NCBI RefSeq assembly: GCF_030253575.1
Contig: NC_080557.1
Span: 46,900,501-46,964,500 of the forward strand
Direction: 5' to 3'
DNA length: 64,000 nt
DNA from: Rhododendron vialii
Lineage: Eukaryota; Streptophyta; Magnoliopsida; Ericales; Ericaceae
The notes beneath the pieces were generated by a model. The model worked only from the letters and a program-made list of their open reading frames with translations. It had not been told where the DNA came from and searched no databases. A program made the position numbers and the translations under genes. Numbering within the stretch: the first letter of the stretch is position 1; each line of letters starts with the position of its first letter. Shown here piece after piece: positions 1-13,000 of this stretch.

Positions 1-1036
1 AAAATTGTGCGTCGAAGTGTCGGTGTCATATCATGTCAGGTTGCGTGTCCGTGTCGGTGCTACATAGGGTTCAGGATAGTGAAAGTATGCTTGAAAACCA
101 ACCGCAAGGGGCTTGGAATGGTTGTCAGGCTTGAAACTTAGTTACTTGTCACTTCCTATGTCTGAGATTTGAAATCTCCTAGGTGTTATCAACTCAATTA
201 GGTCCAGCAAGTCTATTGGACGAGTCTATACGGGGCTTTGCTCTGGGGTAAAATGAGACCCCGCTTTATGAAAAAAGTATTCTTAAGACCCCTAGTTCAA
301 GAGGGAAACAAAATCAAATAACGAACATATCCATCTGCCCCTAATCTTTCTTGTCTAGTTCTCTTTCTTCTTTATTTTGTATATATTATTTATCATCCAG
401 AATTGAAGAAAAAGTTGCTAATATTTGTTATATATATTCTTCAACAACTTTTACGCTTGAATAGGTGTTAGTCCAATTTCCAAGACAGGTCGCCTATATT
501 TTTTTTGAAAAAAGAGGAGAAATGAGATCAAGCTTATGTTTATGTTTGTGTCTGTATAACCTTGCAATCGAAGGATCTAAAAGTAAATTTGAAATACAAT
601 ACAAGACTCTGTAGTGTCGGGGCATGTGGAGGCGGATCTTGTTATTGTGATATGAGGACTTCTCATGATGGCTAGACTCTAATATGTTATTGAGATAGTG
701 TTCATGACAAGGCTAATATTGATGAGAAGGATATAACTTACGAGTTATAACTTGCAACAATTAATTAAAATGTCTTTAGAGTTCCAACTAGACTATCTAA
801 ATTTTCGGTTTCTAGTCTGGTGTTGGACATATTGCAGGTTGGATTAAGTTCAATTTTGGTTACTCCACTTACTGAGAATGATAGCAAGGATGCAATTGCA
901 AACAAAAATATGAAGAAATATACTTTTCCTGGTTTTGATCTCATGAATATTAGCTGATAAGCTGACGATGATTTGCGTTTTATGGCCTATTAGGTGAGTA
1001 CTAACTCTCATAAATTTTGTGTTGATGATGAAGCAG
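1..1036. other. Upstream or intronic sequence before the first visible PP2C-kinase exon
   Basis: I see no convincing coding exon here. The PP2C family normally has an earlier exon with the RxxxED-type metal-binding segment just before the DGHxG segment. I could not find it in this stretch, so the true start of the gene most likely lies beyond the window edge. The first 60 bases (repeated GTGTC/GTCGGTG words) look like the degenerate end of a dispersed plant repeat. Around 220-250 there is weak similarity to the SINE-like fragment near 21.2 kb. Both similarities are by eye only. Confidence 0.5.
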
Positions 1037-4000
1037 GTCCTTCAGGACTTACAGAGGTTATAGTTGGTATCATGGCTGTTTTTGATGGTCATAATGGTGC
1101 TGAAGCCAGTGAGATGGCTTCAAAGCTATTGCTAGAGTATTTCGTGTTGCATACGTATTTTCTTCTTGACAGCACGTTTTTGTTTATATCGAAAAGGTCC
1201 GTGGGGATGTTGCCAGATAACGAAGAACCTTATCTTACTTTTCAAGCAATTAATTGGGAAGATGTTGGGAATTGGCATGCATCAGATCATGAAAGGTGAG
1301 TTCTCTTTCCCAACCTCCTTAATTTTTGTGTATGGGCCCACTTTGTGCATACTATATCGTAGTGAGAGGTTATAGTTAACGCACAATTGGTCTCAGCAAG
1401 TTTTTTGCCTAACTTGTTCCCCATATAGAAAAATGGTTCATTGCTTGCATATAGGAGGAATGAGTATTGAATAGGCTTATAGCATGTTTGGACCTGCTAG
1501 TGTTGAATATTCCTCAAACAACTAACATAATCATGATGAGTGAATCGTTGTTCACTTATTCAAATGCACGGGACAACATTAAATTTGAACTGCATCTAGA
1601 ACTTGCTCGTAATGGTGTTGGTGTCCAAAACTGAGATGTCATTTTTCTATATTTCAGCAATTAGCTTTCTGATGCTCAGATGGTTAGGTGGAATACATGT
1701 TAATTATGTCATTTCTTTGAAGTGTTTCTCTTATTAAAGTTGACTTAGTAGTTCACTCATATGTACACTGATTTAGTTTTCTGGGGTTGTCCGGTCATGA
1801 AATGTCTGTTTGGCGACCTAAAACCTTTTGTTATCTAAAAGGGCCTGAAGTGTTGTAACTTTGAGCTATTATGGTATGTATGTACGTGTCTATGCAAGTA
1901 ATAAAGTTTTGAACGACTTCGTAGGTTTAAGCTAACATCATCTGCGATCTTTAGTGGATCTTTTCACTTGGAAATTTTGAAGGAATCATTACTGAGGGCA
2001 ATTCATGATATTGATGTAGCATTTTCTAAGGTGAGTTCTAACTTTTATCTGTTATTTATTTTTTATCTTCAAAATTTGTCCCCCGCTTTTGCTCTAATTC
2101 TAACATTTAAGTAATTGATTCGTCAAGGAAGCATCTAGAGATAATCTTGATTCAGGTTCTACCGCCACTGTTATACTACTAGCAGATGGGAAAATCTTAG
2201 TTGCTAATGTTGGAGACTCGAAGGCTCTTTTGTGCTCTGAAGAATTTCAATCTCCATCGGAGGCTAAAGGTCTTGTAGATTTTGGCTAAAACCTTATTTG
2301 TTTAGTGTTGTAATGCCAATGTTTATAACATGATATAGATGCATTGGTATAAAGTTATTTGTTTAGTGCTTTAATGCAAATGTTTATAGTTTATACCATA
2401 ATGGATTATGCATATGCATTGGTATAAGATATCCTGTTCTGAACATTCATAGTATCATGTCATTGCGTGCTTGAATGTTTGTGGTAGCACAGCGTGTTTT
2501 TTTCTTCATTTTTATTTATTATGGTTGAAAGTTGATTATTTTTCAGTTATTACAAATCGCAGCCACTTTGTTAAGGTTATACAGGCAGAGACGTCGTGAT
2601 GGTGCTATTTCTCCCATTAAATTCAATAACGGATTTCAATTGGCAGCTTCCAATGGATTACCTCATTTTTGTGCTAAGGAACTGACAAGCGATCACCATC
2701 CAGATAGAGATGACGAAAGGTACCGAGTCGAATCTGCTGGTGGTCATGTCGAAGAGTGGGCTGGTGTGTCGCGAGTCAATGGTCAGTTGGCTGTTTCGCG
2801 AGCTATTGGCGATATCTTCTTTAAAAGGTGAGGGCTCACTGTAAGAAGAAAATAATGAAAGTTTGCTATTTCTTCTTGATTGATAAAAGAGTGTTCCTGC
2901 TTGATAAAAGAGTTTCTAGATGCACTCTAACTATTGTTTTCACATCATCACCACTGAAGGGCCTTACTTGCATTTTGTGCTGATTCCTTATTTTCCGTAC
3001 CCGCACACGGATTATTCTCATTCAGTTTCTCTCATGATGTTATCAGGTATGGCGTCATATCGTCGCCTGAGGTGACAGATTGGCAATCTCTGACTCCCAA
3101 TGACAGCTACCTGGTGGCTGCATCCGATGGTATCTTTGAGAAGCTCAGCCCACAGGATGTTTGTGATCTGTTTTGGGATGTAGATAATCATGGCACTGTG
3201 ATGTCAGAACTTGCTGCGTCATGCTCATACTCGTTAGCTGATTGCATCGTGGATAGTGCTTCAGAAAAAGGTAGTATGGACAACATGGCAGTTGTTGTAG
3301 TTCCACTTAAATCAACTGTTTTCTCTCAGTCGTCGATGAAGGAACAGTTACATGGAGTGGGGAAATTCGACCAGTTAGCTTTTGGAGTGCAAAAATTCAT
3401 AGGTGAAGAGTCAGGTAATTTTAGTATTCTTAAACTTTCCAATTGGCTACATTTTTTCACGGTCATTGATTTAGAACCAGAATGGCCTATCCTAATCATG
3501 TTAAAACTTCATAAAGATTGAGTTCTGATATAGCATAGATGTGTTAATAAAAAAGGGTTACCAGCTTTGAGTTTAGACATTTTTTATTAGATACCGATCA
3601 TGGTGGAAAAAAGTACTTAAAATAGAGGGGTTTTTTTTGAAATTGCTGCGAAGATCAATGCCTCTATGACTTAAAACTATTTACCCTCCGTCGGTCTCAA
3701 ATTGAATTATGACTCGTAACTTCTTTTTTTTAACGTGCTTGAACAAAGTCTGAAATCAACAAGGCATGTTCTGTTCTCGTCCATGTCAATCATGTGCTTG
3801 AACTGGGCACAGAATTTTTCATATTTGACTGTGCTTCAGAATATCTTCCACTTGTCATTTCCATGGTCGAACTTTTCTATGATTCAGGTGCTAATCATAC
3901 GTTCCATGTTACATATTCTAGGAAATGAATCCTATGTGAAGTACACCACACGATGTTTTTCATGGTCCAACTGTCTGCCTTTACTGTTATCATGTCCTCA

Positions 4001-7000
4001 TGTTAAATCTATGTTCAGACATCAATGTGACAATTTTCTGTTTTTGTACTTTGGCCATGCGCTTAACTTTTGTTTTTGCCTAACCTTTGTCAATTTTTTT
4101 TATCCTTCTAGAATTGGAGCATGTTCATCCAGTTGTGGCCAAGTTTGACAGGTTATTGGTAAGGCTCAAAAGCAAGCATTTGGATTTCTCTTTTCCTATA
4201 TTGCTATCTCGCGGTGCTCAAGTTAGTGATTAAAATTGATGTCAACTGAAGTGGTAAGTGTGCTTGTTCTACTCGCTTAAAGCTTGGGTTCTGATCATCA
4301 CCCTAGAAACTTCCAAAAGCCAATAACAAAATCCATTACCATTCACAAGAAGTTCTGTGGTTGAACTTTGGAGTTATTTAGTTCGATTATTTCTTCTGGT
4401 TATTACTTCTTAGATGACTACTAGTGTTTTTCTAATTAAGGGGTTTGGCTGTAGATTTAGTTGGAACAGGCAGTTGAGCATACTCCATCTATTTTTTCTA
4501 TGTTAAAAGTGATTGAGCGGTCTGAGTTATTTGGTTTGATAAATCTTATGGGTATTGCCTCTTTAGATGGGCAAACTGTTTTGCTTTTTCAATGGTTTGG
4601 CATAAATAGGGGGAAGCTGTTGGATGATGATGATGGATTTCCCTCTTTGTTTAGGTTGGAAAAAAGCATGGCACAGTTGGTCATTTTTATCTATCCGAGA
4701 ACCTTAACGAAGATGTGGATCATACATTCTGGGTTCAGAAGGCTGACCAGCATCATAAGTATGACTTACCACAGGCTTTACCTGAGCCACATGATTACCA
4801 TTATAGTAAGTAAAGTTGCTCCTATGATGGGTTTTAGTATAAGTCCTTTCAGGCTATCCATGTGAACATGATTGGTGCTCTCATCATTTCTCCCCATATA
4901 TATGTAGGTTTGTATACATTAATCTTGCCAACCGAAAGATGGAAAATCTTGTGGCATTGATAACTTGAACTTTCTGTATGACATTTTGGTCATCAGCTGT
5001 ACGTAAAGCCACTTTTAATTGTGCTTTGTCGTAGGTGGGCCTTTAAATTTGTATAACTATCAGAATATGTGCTTGCACTATGGGATGACTGTTAATGAGG
5101 ATACTGGCAAATGTTTAAATCCTGACGGCTTTGCTGGTTTCCTTGGTCTTCTCGAATCAATTCCTATGCACAATATGGGTTCAGAATATGGATCAGCTGA
5201 GCATGCTATGCCTGACTTGAGGTATATTTCACTTACTTGATTTATGTTGTTGCTCTTGCTGACTCCTAGCCTCGAAAAGTTACAACGGTATCACTAAATG
5301 GATTTTCCTCAAAGCAGTTCCTCAAGGCACTAATCTGGATTATTTTGAACTGCATCTACTTCTTTACGGTTTTAAATTTGAAACTTGGAGTCTGCCGGGT
5401 TCATACCGCTGCTGCAAATGGACTACTTCTAGGGCTGACTTGGGATCAAATCCAACATGTACAGGTAGCCTAGGAAAAGAGAAGGCAGATAGTTCATGTG
5501 GGAGATTTTTCCGTTGAATGAAAGAGATTGAGAGATAGGCGATTAGAATCAAAGACAAAGCTTTACCCCTAGCACCTCAGGCTGACAAGCCTCAGGGAAC
5601 GGAGTTTATTCGAGTTGATACTGGTGCTTGTTGTCAGTTGAGGGGTTTGCATTCTCTCCACTTGTGGATAGTCTTTTCCTTTTGGGCAGAGGTGGCGGAA
5701 TTCAGAAAATGGTGTGAAAGACTAAAATATACAAAGAAAATATTACCAATTCAATTACGAATACGTTGGTAGTTGTTCCAGAGATCTGCTATTGAATCCC
5801 ATCTTGATCCCGAAACTAAAACCTCATCTGGAGTCCAATGAGAAGAAACAAAGAGTTCGTAACTCCCTAGTCGCAAAACATAGTCTAAGTTGGTTTTTTA
5901 TTTTTATTTTTTTTTGGTTTGGCTGGATGTGCTAATCCTCATTTATTTGAGCCAATGTGATAAAATACTTATACTTCCTGGTTTTCTTCCATCTCATTCT
6001 ATTTATTTTCGTATGTTGTTTCTCTTTTCTCGTATAGTAAGGACCTTTAGGTTTTTAACGTGATTCACCTTTATTTGATGCGATTCACCTTTATTTGTTA
6101 TTAGGTACATTCTAAAGAAACGGTATGGTCGTGGAGCATTTGGAGAAGTTTGGCTGGCGTTTTACTGGAATGGTACAGATGGCAGCAATGCTTCGAATTG
6201 GGGTCAACATAACACCAGAGGGTTTAATACTCTTCACTTCGACACATATGGTAGAAATTCTCAAACAAACTCATCTGCTCGTGATTTTAACCGTGGTGCC
6301 CCCGAGGACAACTTGTTCATTCTAAAGCGTATAATGGTAAGCAATTAAATTTTCTAATCTTGCATCTTTTCTAGTTTATTCAAGTATTCTTGATCGTCTT
6401 AAAGCTTTTTAGTTCTCACCTGATGTTGTGAACTCAACGACATTCCTATATGTCTCTAGCTAGGTTAAGGCGGTTGACTGATGAATCCCCCTTGTCCATC
6501 CCCTATAATGATGGGATATCAAATCTCATCTCTTCCCATTATCCTGTGGAGGAAGATAACTCTCGCATGTCCAATTCCACCCAGAAAACAATGATTGTGG
6601 TCTGAAGTTAATGAGTACGTTTTAGATACTCAGTGGTGGTAGTCTAGTGAGATCTTGTATATATTGTGCAAAGTATAGGAATGCTTGGTTTTTGGTAAGG
6701 TTGTGGAAGATCTTATTATAGATCTGCCAGTGCTTGTGGTGCATCTACCTCTTCGTCAAGCCCCCTTGGATGGCTATTTGGGAGTTTATGCTCACACAAG
6801 TATTATGTTTGTGTTTTTCCTGTATCTGTTTGTGGTCGGCAGGTAACTGGAAGCGGTGCTGCTAGATGTGCTTAGGAATATGCTACATTTGTTCCCTTTT
6901 TTCCAACTGTTGTTTTTCCACATTTTCCGTCAATTTTTAGCTAGACCTGTAATGTAATGGAGTCCTTTCAGTGTACAGTCACATTTCTGCCGGTCACAAA

Positions 7001-10000
7001 CCATGGCATTTTTTTTTCCTATGAGCTGTAGTATGGAGGATAATTCCTGTGTTCGTGGCAAAGTTTATGCTTGTGGTGTGTACTCATCCGTTCAACTTGT
7101 GGACAAACTCTTCATCGTCCGGCATTTCTTTTATGGTCACTTAAGTGGACTAAGGATCTGTGTTGTGAGCTGGATTTCATGTTCTCAAGTTGTATCTTTG
7201 CCTGCTGTTTAGACTAAGAAAATTGAAGTTAAGTCTTCAGAGCCTCTATGCCTACTTATTTTCGTCATAAGTTATTACCTGGAACCTTAGGAGAAATGAT
7301 ATCTTATGGAAGTTCATTTAGGGCAAATTCAACAAGGTCAAGTAGTTGTAAAAAAGCTTTTTGAAAGAGCGGTATTCATTTGCTTTCTAGGACATTTTTT
7401 GCAACTGAACGTAAATGCTGCCATTCTTGCTAGAGGTGCAGACCGCTTGACATGTAAGGATTGTAAGGTTATTCCCGGAGAGTGTCTAGTGGCACATCAT
7501 AGACTTTTGGTCTTAGATATTTGTCTCAAGGGGAATAATAGAAGGTGAAAGGAAACTAGATGCCCACGGACTAAATGGTGGGGCCTAAAAGGGGAGAAAC
7601 TAGAGGTATTCAAGGAAAGAATGTCTCAATAAGTACGGTGGGGAGTGGAAGGCGATAGTGACAATATGTGGAATACCATAGGTGACGATATTAGAAGAAT
7701 ATCGAAAGAAGTTATTGGGGAGTTGAAGGGAAAAGGTCCAATTTCTAAGGAGATATGGTGGTGGAATGATGAGGTTCAAACCATGGTAAAAGCCAAGAAG
7801 GAGTGCTTTAAAAAGTGGTAAAATGACCGGAATGAGAAAAATTTTCAGGGTTGTAAGCAAGCTAGCAAGGAAACTAAGAAAGCCGTTAGGGATGCTAAGT
7901 TGAAAGCCTATGAGAATTTCTAAGCTAGACTCGATAGTAAAGATGGAGAAAAGATTATTTATAAATTTGCCAAGCTGCGAGAAAGGAAAGCTAAAGACGT
8001 TTCTCAAGTTAAGTGTATAAAAGGTATTGATTCGGTGGTGTTGGTGAAATACGAGGCGATCAAGGATAGATGGAAGTCGTATTTTGAGAAGTTGTTAAAC
8101 GAGAAACATGAAGGAGGTTTTGGTGGGGACAAAGTGTATGTACCTGGCGAGAACATATAATATGAGTTTTATTGGAGAATACAAAAGTTCGAAGTAGTTA
8201 AAGCTTTGAAAATGATGAAATCGGGTAAGGCTTTAGGACCAGATGGTATCCCTATTGAAGTGTGGAAAAGTCTAGGTGACTTGGGAGTGACTTGGTTGAC
8301 AAAGTTGTTCAACAAGATTTGGTTAACAAAGTTGTTCGACAAGATAATTATGATTAAGAAGATGCCCGACGAATGGAGAAGGAGCATCTTAGTACCTATT
8401 TATAAGAATAAAAGGGATATTCAAAGCTGCAACAACTATAGAGGTATTAAATTGATGAGCCATACGATGAAGTTGTGGGAAAAAGTTATTGAGCATTGCT
8501 TGAGGATGGTGACTACGGTGTCAGAGAAACAGTTTAGGCTCATGCCTGGAAGATCAACCATGGAAGCTATCTACCAATTAAGGAGATTGGTAGAAAAACA
8601 CAGAGCAAAGAAGAAGGATCTCCATGTGGTTTTCATAGACTTAGAAAAGGCTTATGATAGGGTGCCTAGAGACATCATATGGTGGGTTCTGGAGAGAAAG
8701 GGAGTGACCAAAGGTTATATCGAGGTGATTAGAGACATGTATGAAGGCGTCGTCACTGCCATTAGATCACGAGTAGGGGAAACGAGTGAATTTTCAATTA
8801 CCGTAGGAATGCATCAAGGGTTAGCCTTGAGCCCATACCTCTTTGCCTTAGTTATAGATGAATTGACTAGACAATTTTTCAGGAGGATATTCCATGGTGT
8901 ATGATATTTGCAGATGACATTGTCCTCGTAGATAAAACTGCTAGAGGTGTTAATACGAAACTATAAATGTGGAGGGAAGCATTAAAGTCGAAGGATTTTT
9001 GGATAAGTAAGAGTAAAACTGAGTATATGGTGTGCAAGTTTAGTGTTACCAGCAATGCGCATGAAGAAAGAGTGATGATTCAAGATCATGAGATACCAAA
9101 GAGTGATCATTTTAGGTATTTAGGCTCAATTATTAGTAAAGATTGCCGATGATGTGACCCATAGGATCCAAGTGGGGTGGCTCAAGTGGAGGAGCTCTAC
9201 TAGTGTACTATGTGATAAGAGGGTACCCACAAAATTGAAGGAAAAATTCTATGAAACTGCCACAAGACCAGCGATGCTTTACGGGACAGAATGTTGGCCT
9301 GTTAAGAAACAAGTGAGCAAGATGAGTGTAGTAGAAATGAGAATGTTGAGGTGGATGTGTGGTAAGACTGGACGAGACAGGATTAGAAATGAAACGGTTC
9401 GTGAGATGGTAGATGTAGCACCCATAGAGGAGAAGTTGAGGAAAAATAGGCTAAGGTGGTTTGGGCATGTCTACCGTAGACCAGAAGATGTAGTTATTAA
9501 GAGAGCGGATAAGATAGCTTTGTGTAACAATGCTATAGGGAGGGGTAGACCTAAATTGACATTAGATGCTGTTGTGCGCAAAGAGATGAGTATAATGGGT
9601 TTGTGTGAACAAGTGACCATTGATAGAGTTCAATGGCGGAAAATGATTCATGTAGCCGACCCCAAGCGATTGGAACACAAGGCTTGGTTTGGTAACGTAA
9701 ATGCTGCCAGATGGTGGTGTTGACACCTGATAACATATACTATCCTTGTCTCAGTAGTTTGTGTATCTGGAGGTTATGTTTTCTGCCTACACAGAAATTA
9801 GTTACTAGCTTTTTAACCAGTATTTTTTGCTGGGAATTAGTAAGAACTAAGCTAGATCATGAAAATAAAGATCACTACTTCTTATTCAAGCACTCTACTT
9901 CCTAATCATTTTCTTGTTATTTCTATGTACATATTGGGTCGGTGCTCGTAAGGCAATATATTTTTTAGCTCTTGTAAGGTTGTACCCATCATCTTGAGGT

Positions 10001-13000
10001 ACACAAGTACTTTAGTGCTGCTTTCACATTGCAATGTATTCTTACCATTTGTGTGGTCTTTCTCGAGGAGATGGACTAGAAGATGTTTGTTTGTTTTCCA
10101 TAATACGCTAATCTTCGTAGCACAAAATGATGAATTACTGTAATCCTGCAAAATAGGTGGAGAGAGGGACCAGTGTTTACTTAAGTGGCCTGCGGGAAAA
10201 GTATTTTGGTGAAGTTTTCTTAAATGCGTCTACATTTATTGGAAGCTTGCCATCAGCTAAACTATCGGAGTCAGTCTTAAAAGAATCGCAACCAGATTTC
10301 AGTGAACTTCCGAAAACAAATGAATCAGTTGCTCATGAGACCGGGGATGCATGGAATCTTGATAATATATCACAATACAGAAATAGACTGCAGAGAGTAA
10401 CCTATGAAGAAGGTTTGAATCATATTGCAAGATATGTAGAGTCTTTCGAGTCTCGATCTAATGAAATATGGCTTGTATTTCGCCACGAAGGTGTGTCCTT
10501 GTCAAAAATTTTGTATACAGCGGAAAAAGTCGGAAATAGCACTGATGATGAAAGGGATGAACACGCAAAACATGTCCAGATATTGCGTCCATCAAAATGG
10601 TGGCATTGGTTGAAAACAACAGAGGCAGGACAAGAGGAAATGCGCAACCTTATCTGGCAATTGGTATGTCTGCTGTATACACCTGAGATGATTTCTATAC
10701 TTGGGCATCCTTTCACTTGGACAACATAGTGGTTTATAGTCAAGTTTTTATATGTGTTTTTCTAATATGCTGAGCCTTTACTAGGATGGGCAACCATCTA
10801 GATTTCATCCCTTTTTTGCAAATTAGTTGTTGCCTTGGGTTACTTGGCATGGCGCCACCTCTGTGCACGTGATGCATCCCAAGAAGGTAGATGATCCAGC
10901 TTTCAAAGTGGTTAAACACCTTACCTTGAGTGTGCACAAGTCATAACTTCTCTGCCAATGGATGGGGTGTGGTATTATGGGTTTGGTGTAGGGCTGCAAA
11001 CGAACCGAGCTGCTCGAGAGCAGCTCGTGGCTCGGCTTTGCTCGACTCATTTAGTTAACGAGCTGAGCTCGAGTTTTAGGGCCGAGCTCGATACTCAAAA
11101 GCTCGGCTCGTTTACAACCGAGCCAAGCTCAAGTTCGATTTTTAGGCTCGTGTAGTAAACGAGCCGAGCTCGAACACGCCAAAGCTCGGCTTGGTTCGTT
11201 TGCACCCTTAGTTCGGTGATATATTTCAGGATGAGCTATCTTTGTGAAAGTTATATGTTATTACTACAAGTGTCTGTGAAACACATTTTGAAATCCACGG
11301 CTACAACAATGCATATACTTCCAATGTAGCTCAGCTTAAAGCTCTTAGTAACTGCTTACAATCATTTAGTTTGTGGAAGTATGTACCTTCTTGTTAGAGT
11401 TGTGGAGTGGTCCTTGTGGAGCTCTACGCTGTGACTTTTTTTTTTATAGAATGCCTATAAGCTTATTTTTCTGCTTCACACATACCTAAGCTGAAAAGTA
11501 GTCCATTTCTTCAGGTTATTTTTGTAACTTGTTCTTCATTATGAGGTGGCTGATTTATTCATTCTTTTCTCAGTTGATGGCACTCAAATCCTGTCATGAG
11601 CGCAATATCACCCACAGGGATGTTAAACCTGGTGAGGCACCATATTTTTATGTCTTAGACGATCTTGACATAACCTCTGAACAAACTGATAGTTAGAAAA
11701 GAGAACTGGCATAGTTCTAATGAATGGATTTTGTTGACAGCAATCTAAACCTATAAACTGTTGGTTAGTATTCTGTTGTCAACTTTCTGCACGGCATTTG
11801 CAACGCATGGAGTCTTTCAGATCTGTTTGGGACATTCTTCACTAAAGAGTATTGCTAAACTGCTTTTTGCGGTGCTGCTCGTAATTTTTTATTGATTTTG
11901 GGATAGTTTCCTTATCTTTAGACCTATTTCTTCAGAATCTCTCTACTTATTGAAGTGTACCATGGTTTTCCGGTTCTACCTTTAGATTATGAGTGGAACA
12001 TGCTTTTGTTTTTGGTTTCATTTATTAACTAAGATTGTTTCTTTTCTTCTTGAAGAGAACATGGTCATTTGCTTCGAAGATCAGGACTCTGGGAGATGCT
12101 TAATAGGAATTCCAAGCAAGGATATGAGATACACAACCAAAATGTACTTCAGATTGTATCTATCTGTTATAGTATTTTCCTTTTCCTTTTATTCTTGGTA
12201 GGACAATCGTGCTAGAAGGTGAATACTTATTGACTGCTGAAGGAATATTTTAAGGATTTTAGGCTTGAAGGGAACTTTTTTGATTGTATCTAGAAAAAAA
12301 CACTTCTCTTTTTGTGTTCTTGGATTAAATTGTAACCAAGTTCCTGGCGTCTTAACAACCTAATCCCGAAAGTTTGAGGTACAAAATAGTTTGGGCTTGT
12401 TCAGTTCCTATCAAATGAGAAGCAAGCCAATTTTTGAGGTTCTTAAATAATTACCTAGTCTCATTTTTATGGCAAATAGGAATTGGGGTTCAGTCATACA
12501 GTAGTCAACAAATGACTTAGCAAGCTGAAAGATTTCAGCCAAACAGTTCGGCTTTATTTGGTTTGGGTTTTGAGGGAGGTTTTTGGGATAATGAGTGAAG
12601 AGAGATAGAGAAATGAGAGTAATAATTGGATAGAAAACTTATTGGGGACCGTGCACAGAGAAAGGGGTTGGTTCTAGAGACCCAAAGCGAATAGAGTCCT
12701 GCAGATGGGATGTAGACTTGTAGTGAATACTTTTCTTTTCTTTTCTTTTCGGAAATGTCAGTGAATATTTGTTTGGCCAATTTAGGCAGTCATTCCTTTC
12801 TTTGCATAAAAGCAAGTGCCATGGCTAAAGCATTCTCTCAGATTCTCAGGTGCATTTCTTCCATTGAGTCGGTTTAGCTGAACCACTGATCCAGAACCAG
12901 CCTGGGCGAGTATGTTCTTACTACTTAGGAGTACTTAGGAGTCAAGATTGACAACTCAGGAAGCTATACCAACCATAATACTGACCCATATTCAGTTGTA

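Larger units (their letters stand above)
6337..10156 (+). other. Long intron of the PP2C-kinase gene hosting a LINE remnant
   Basis: This 3.8 kb intron lies between the exon that ends with the kinase lysine (at 6336) and the exon starting at 10157. It is the longest intron in the gene and breaks the kinase domain just after the ATP-binding lysine. Much of it is a same-strand LINE remnant (about 7400-9722). The remainder, 6337-7400 and 9723-10156, is AT-rich and I see no exon in it. Donor GTAAG at 6337 and acceptor AAATAG at 10151-10156. Confidence 0.8.

Noticed and set aside
4461-4865. 134-residue frame in the PP2C-kinase gene
   Set aside because: The true exon 4655-4805 is in another frame and joins in phase with its neighbours ([17 protein letters not shown]...).
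7003-7400. Possible endonuclease part of the LINE
   Set aside because: I could not recognise endonuclease motifs, so I placed the LINE left edge near 7400.
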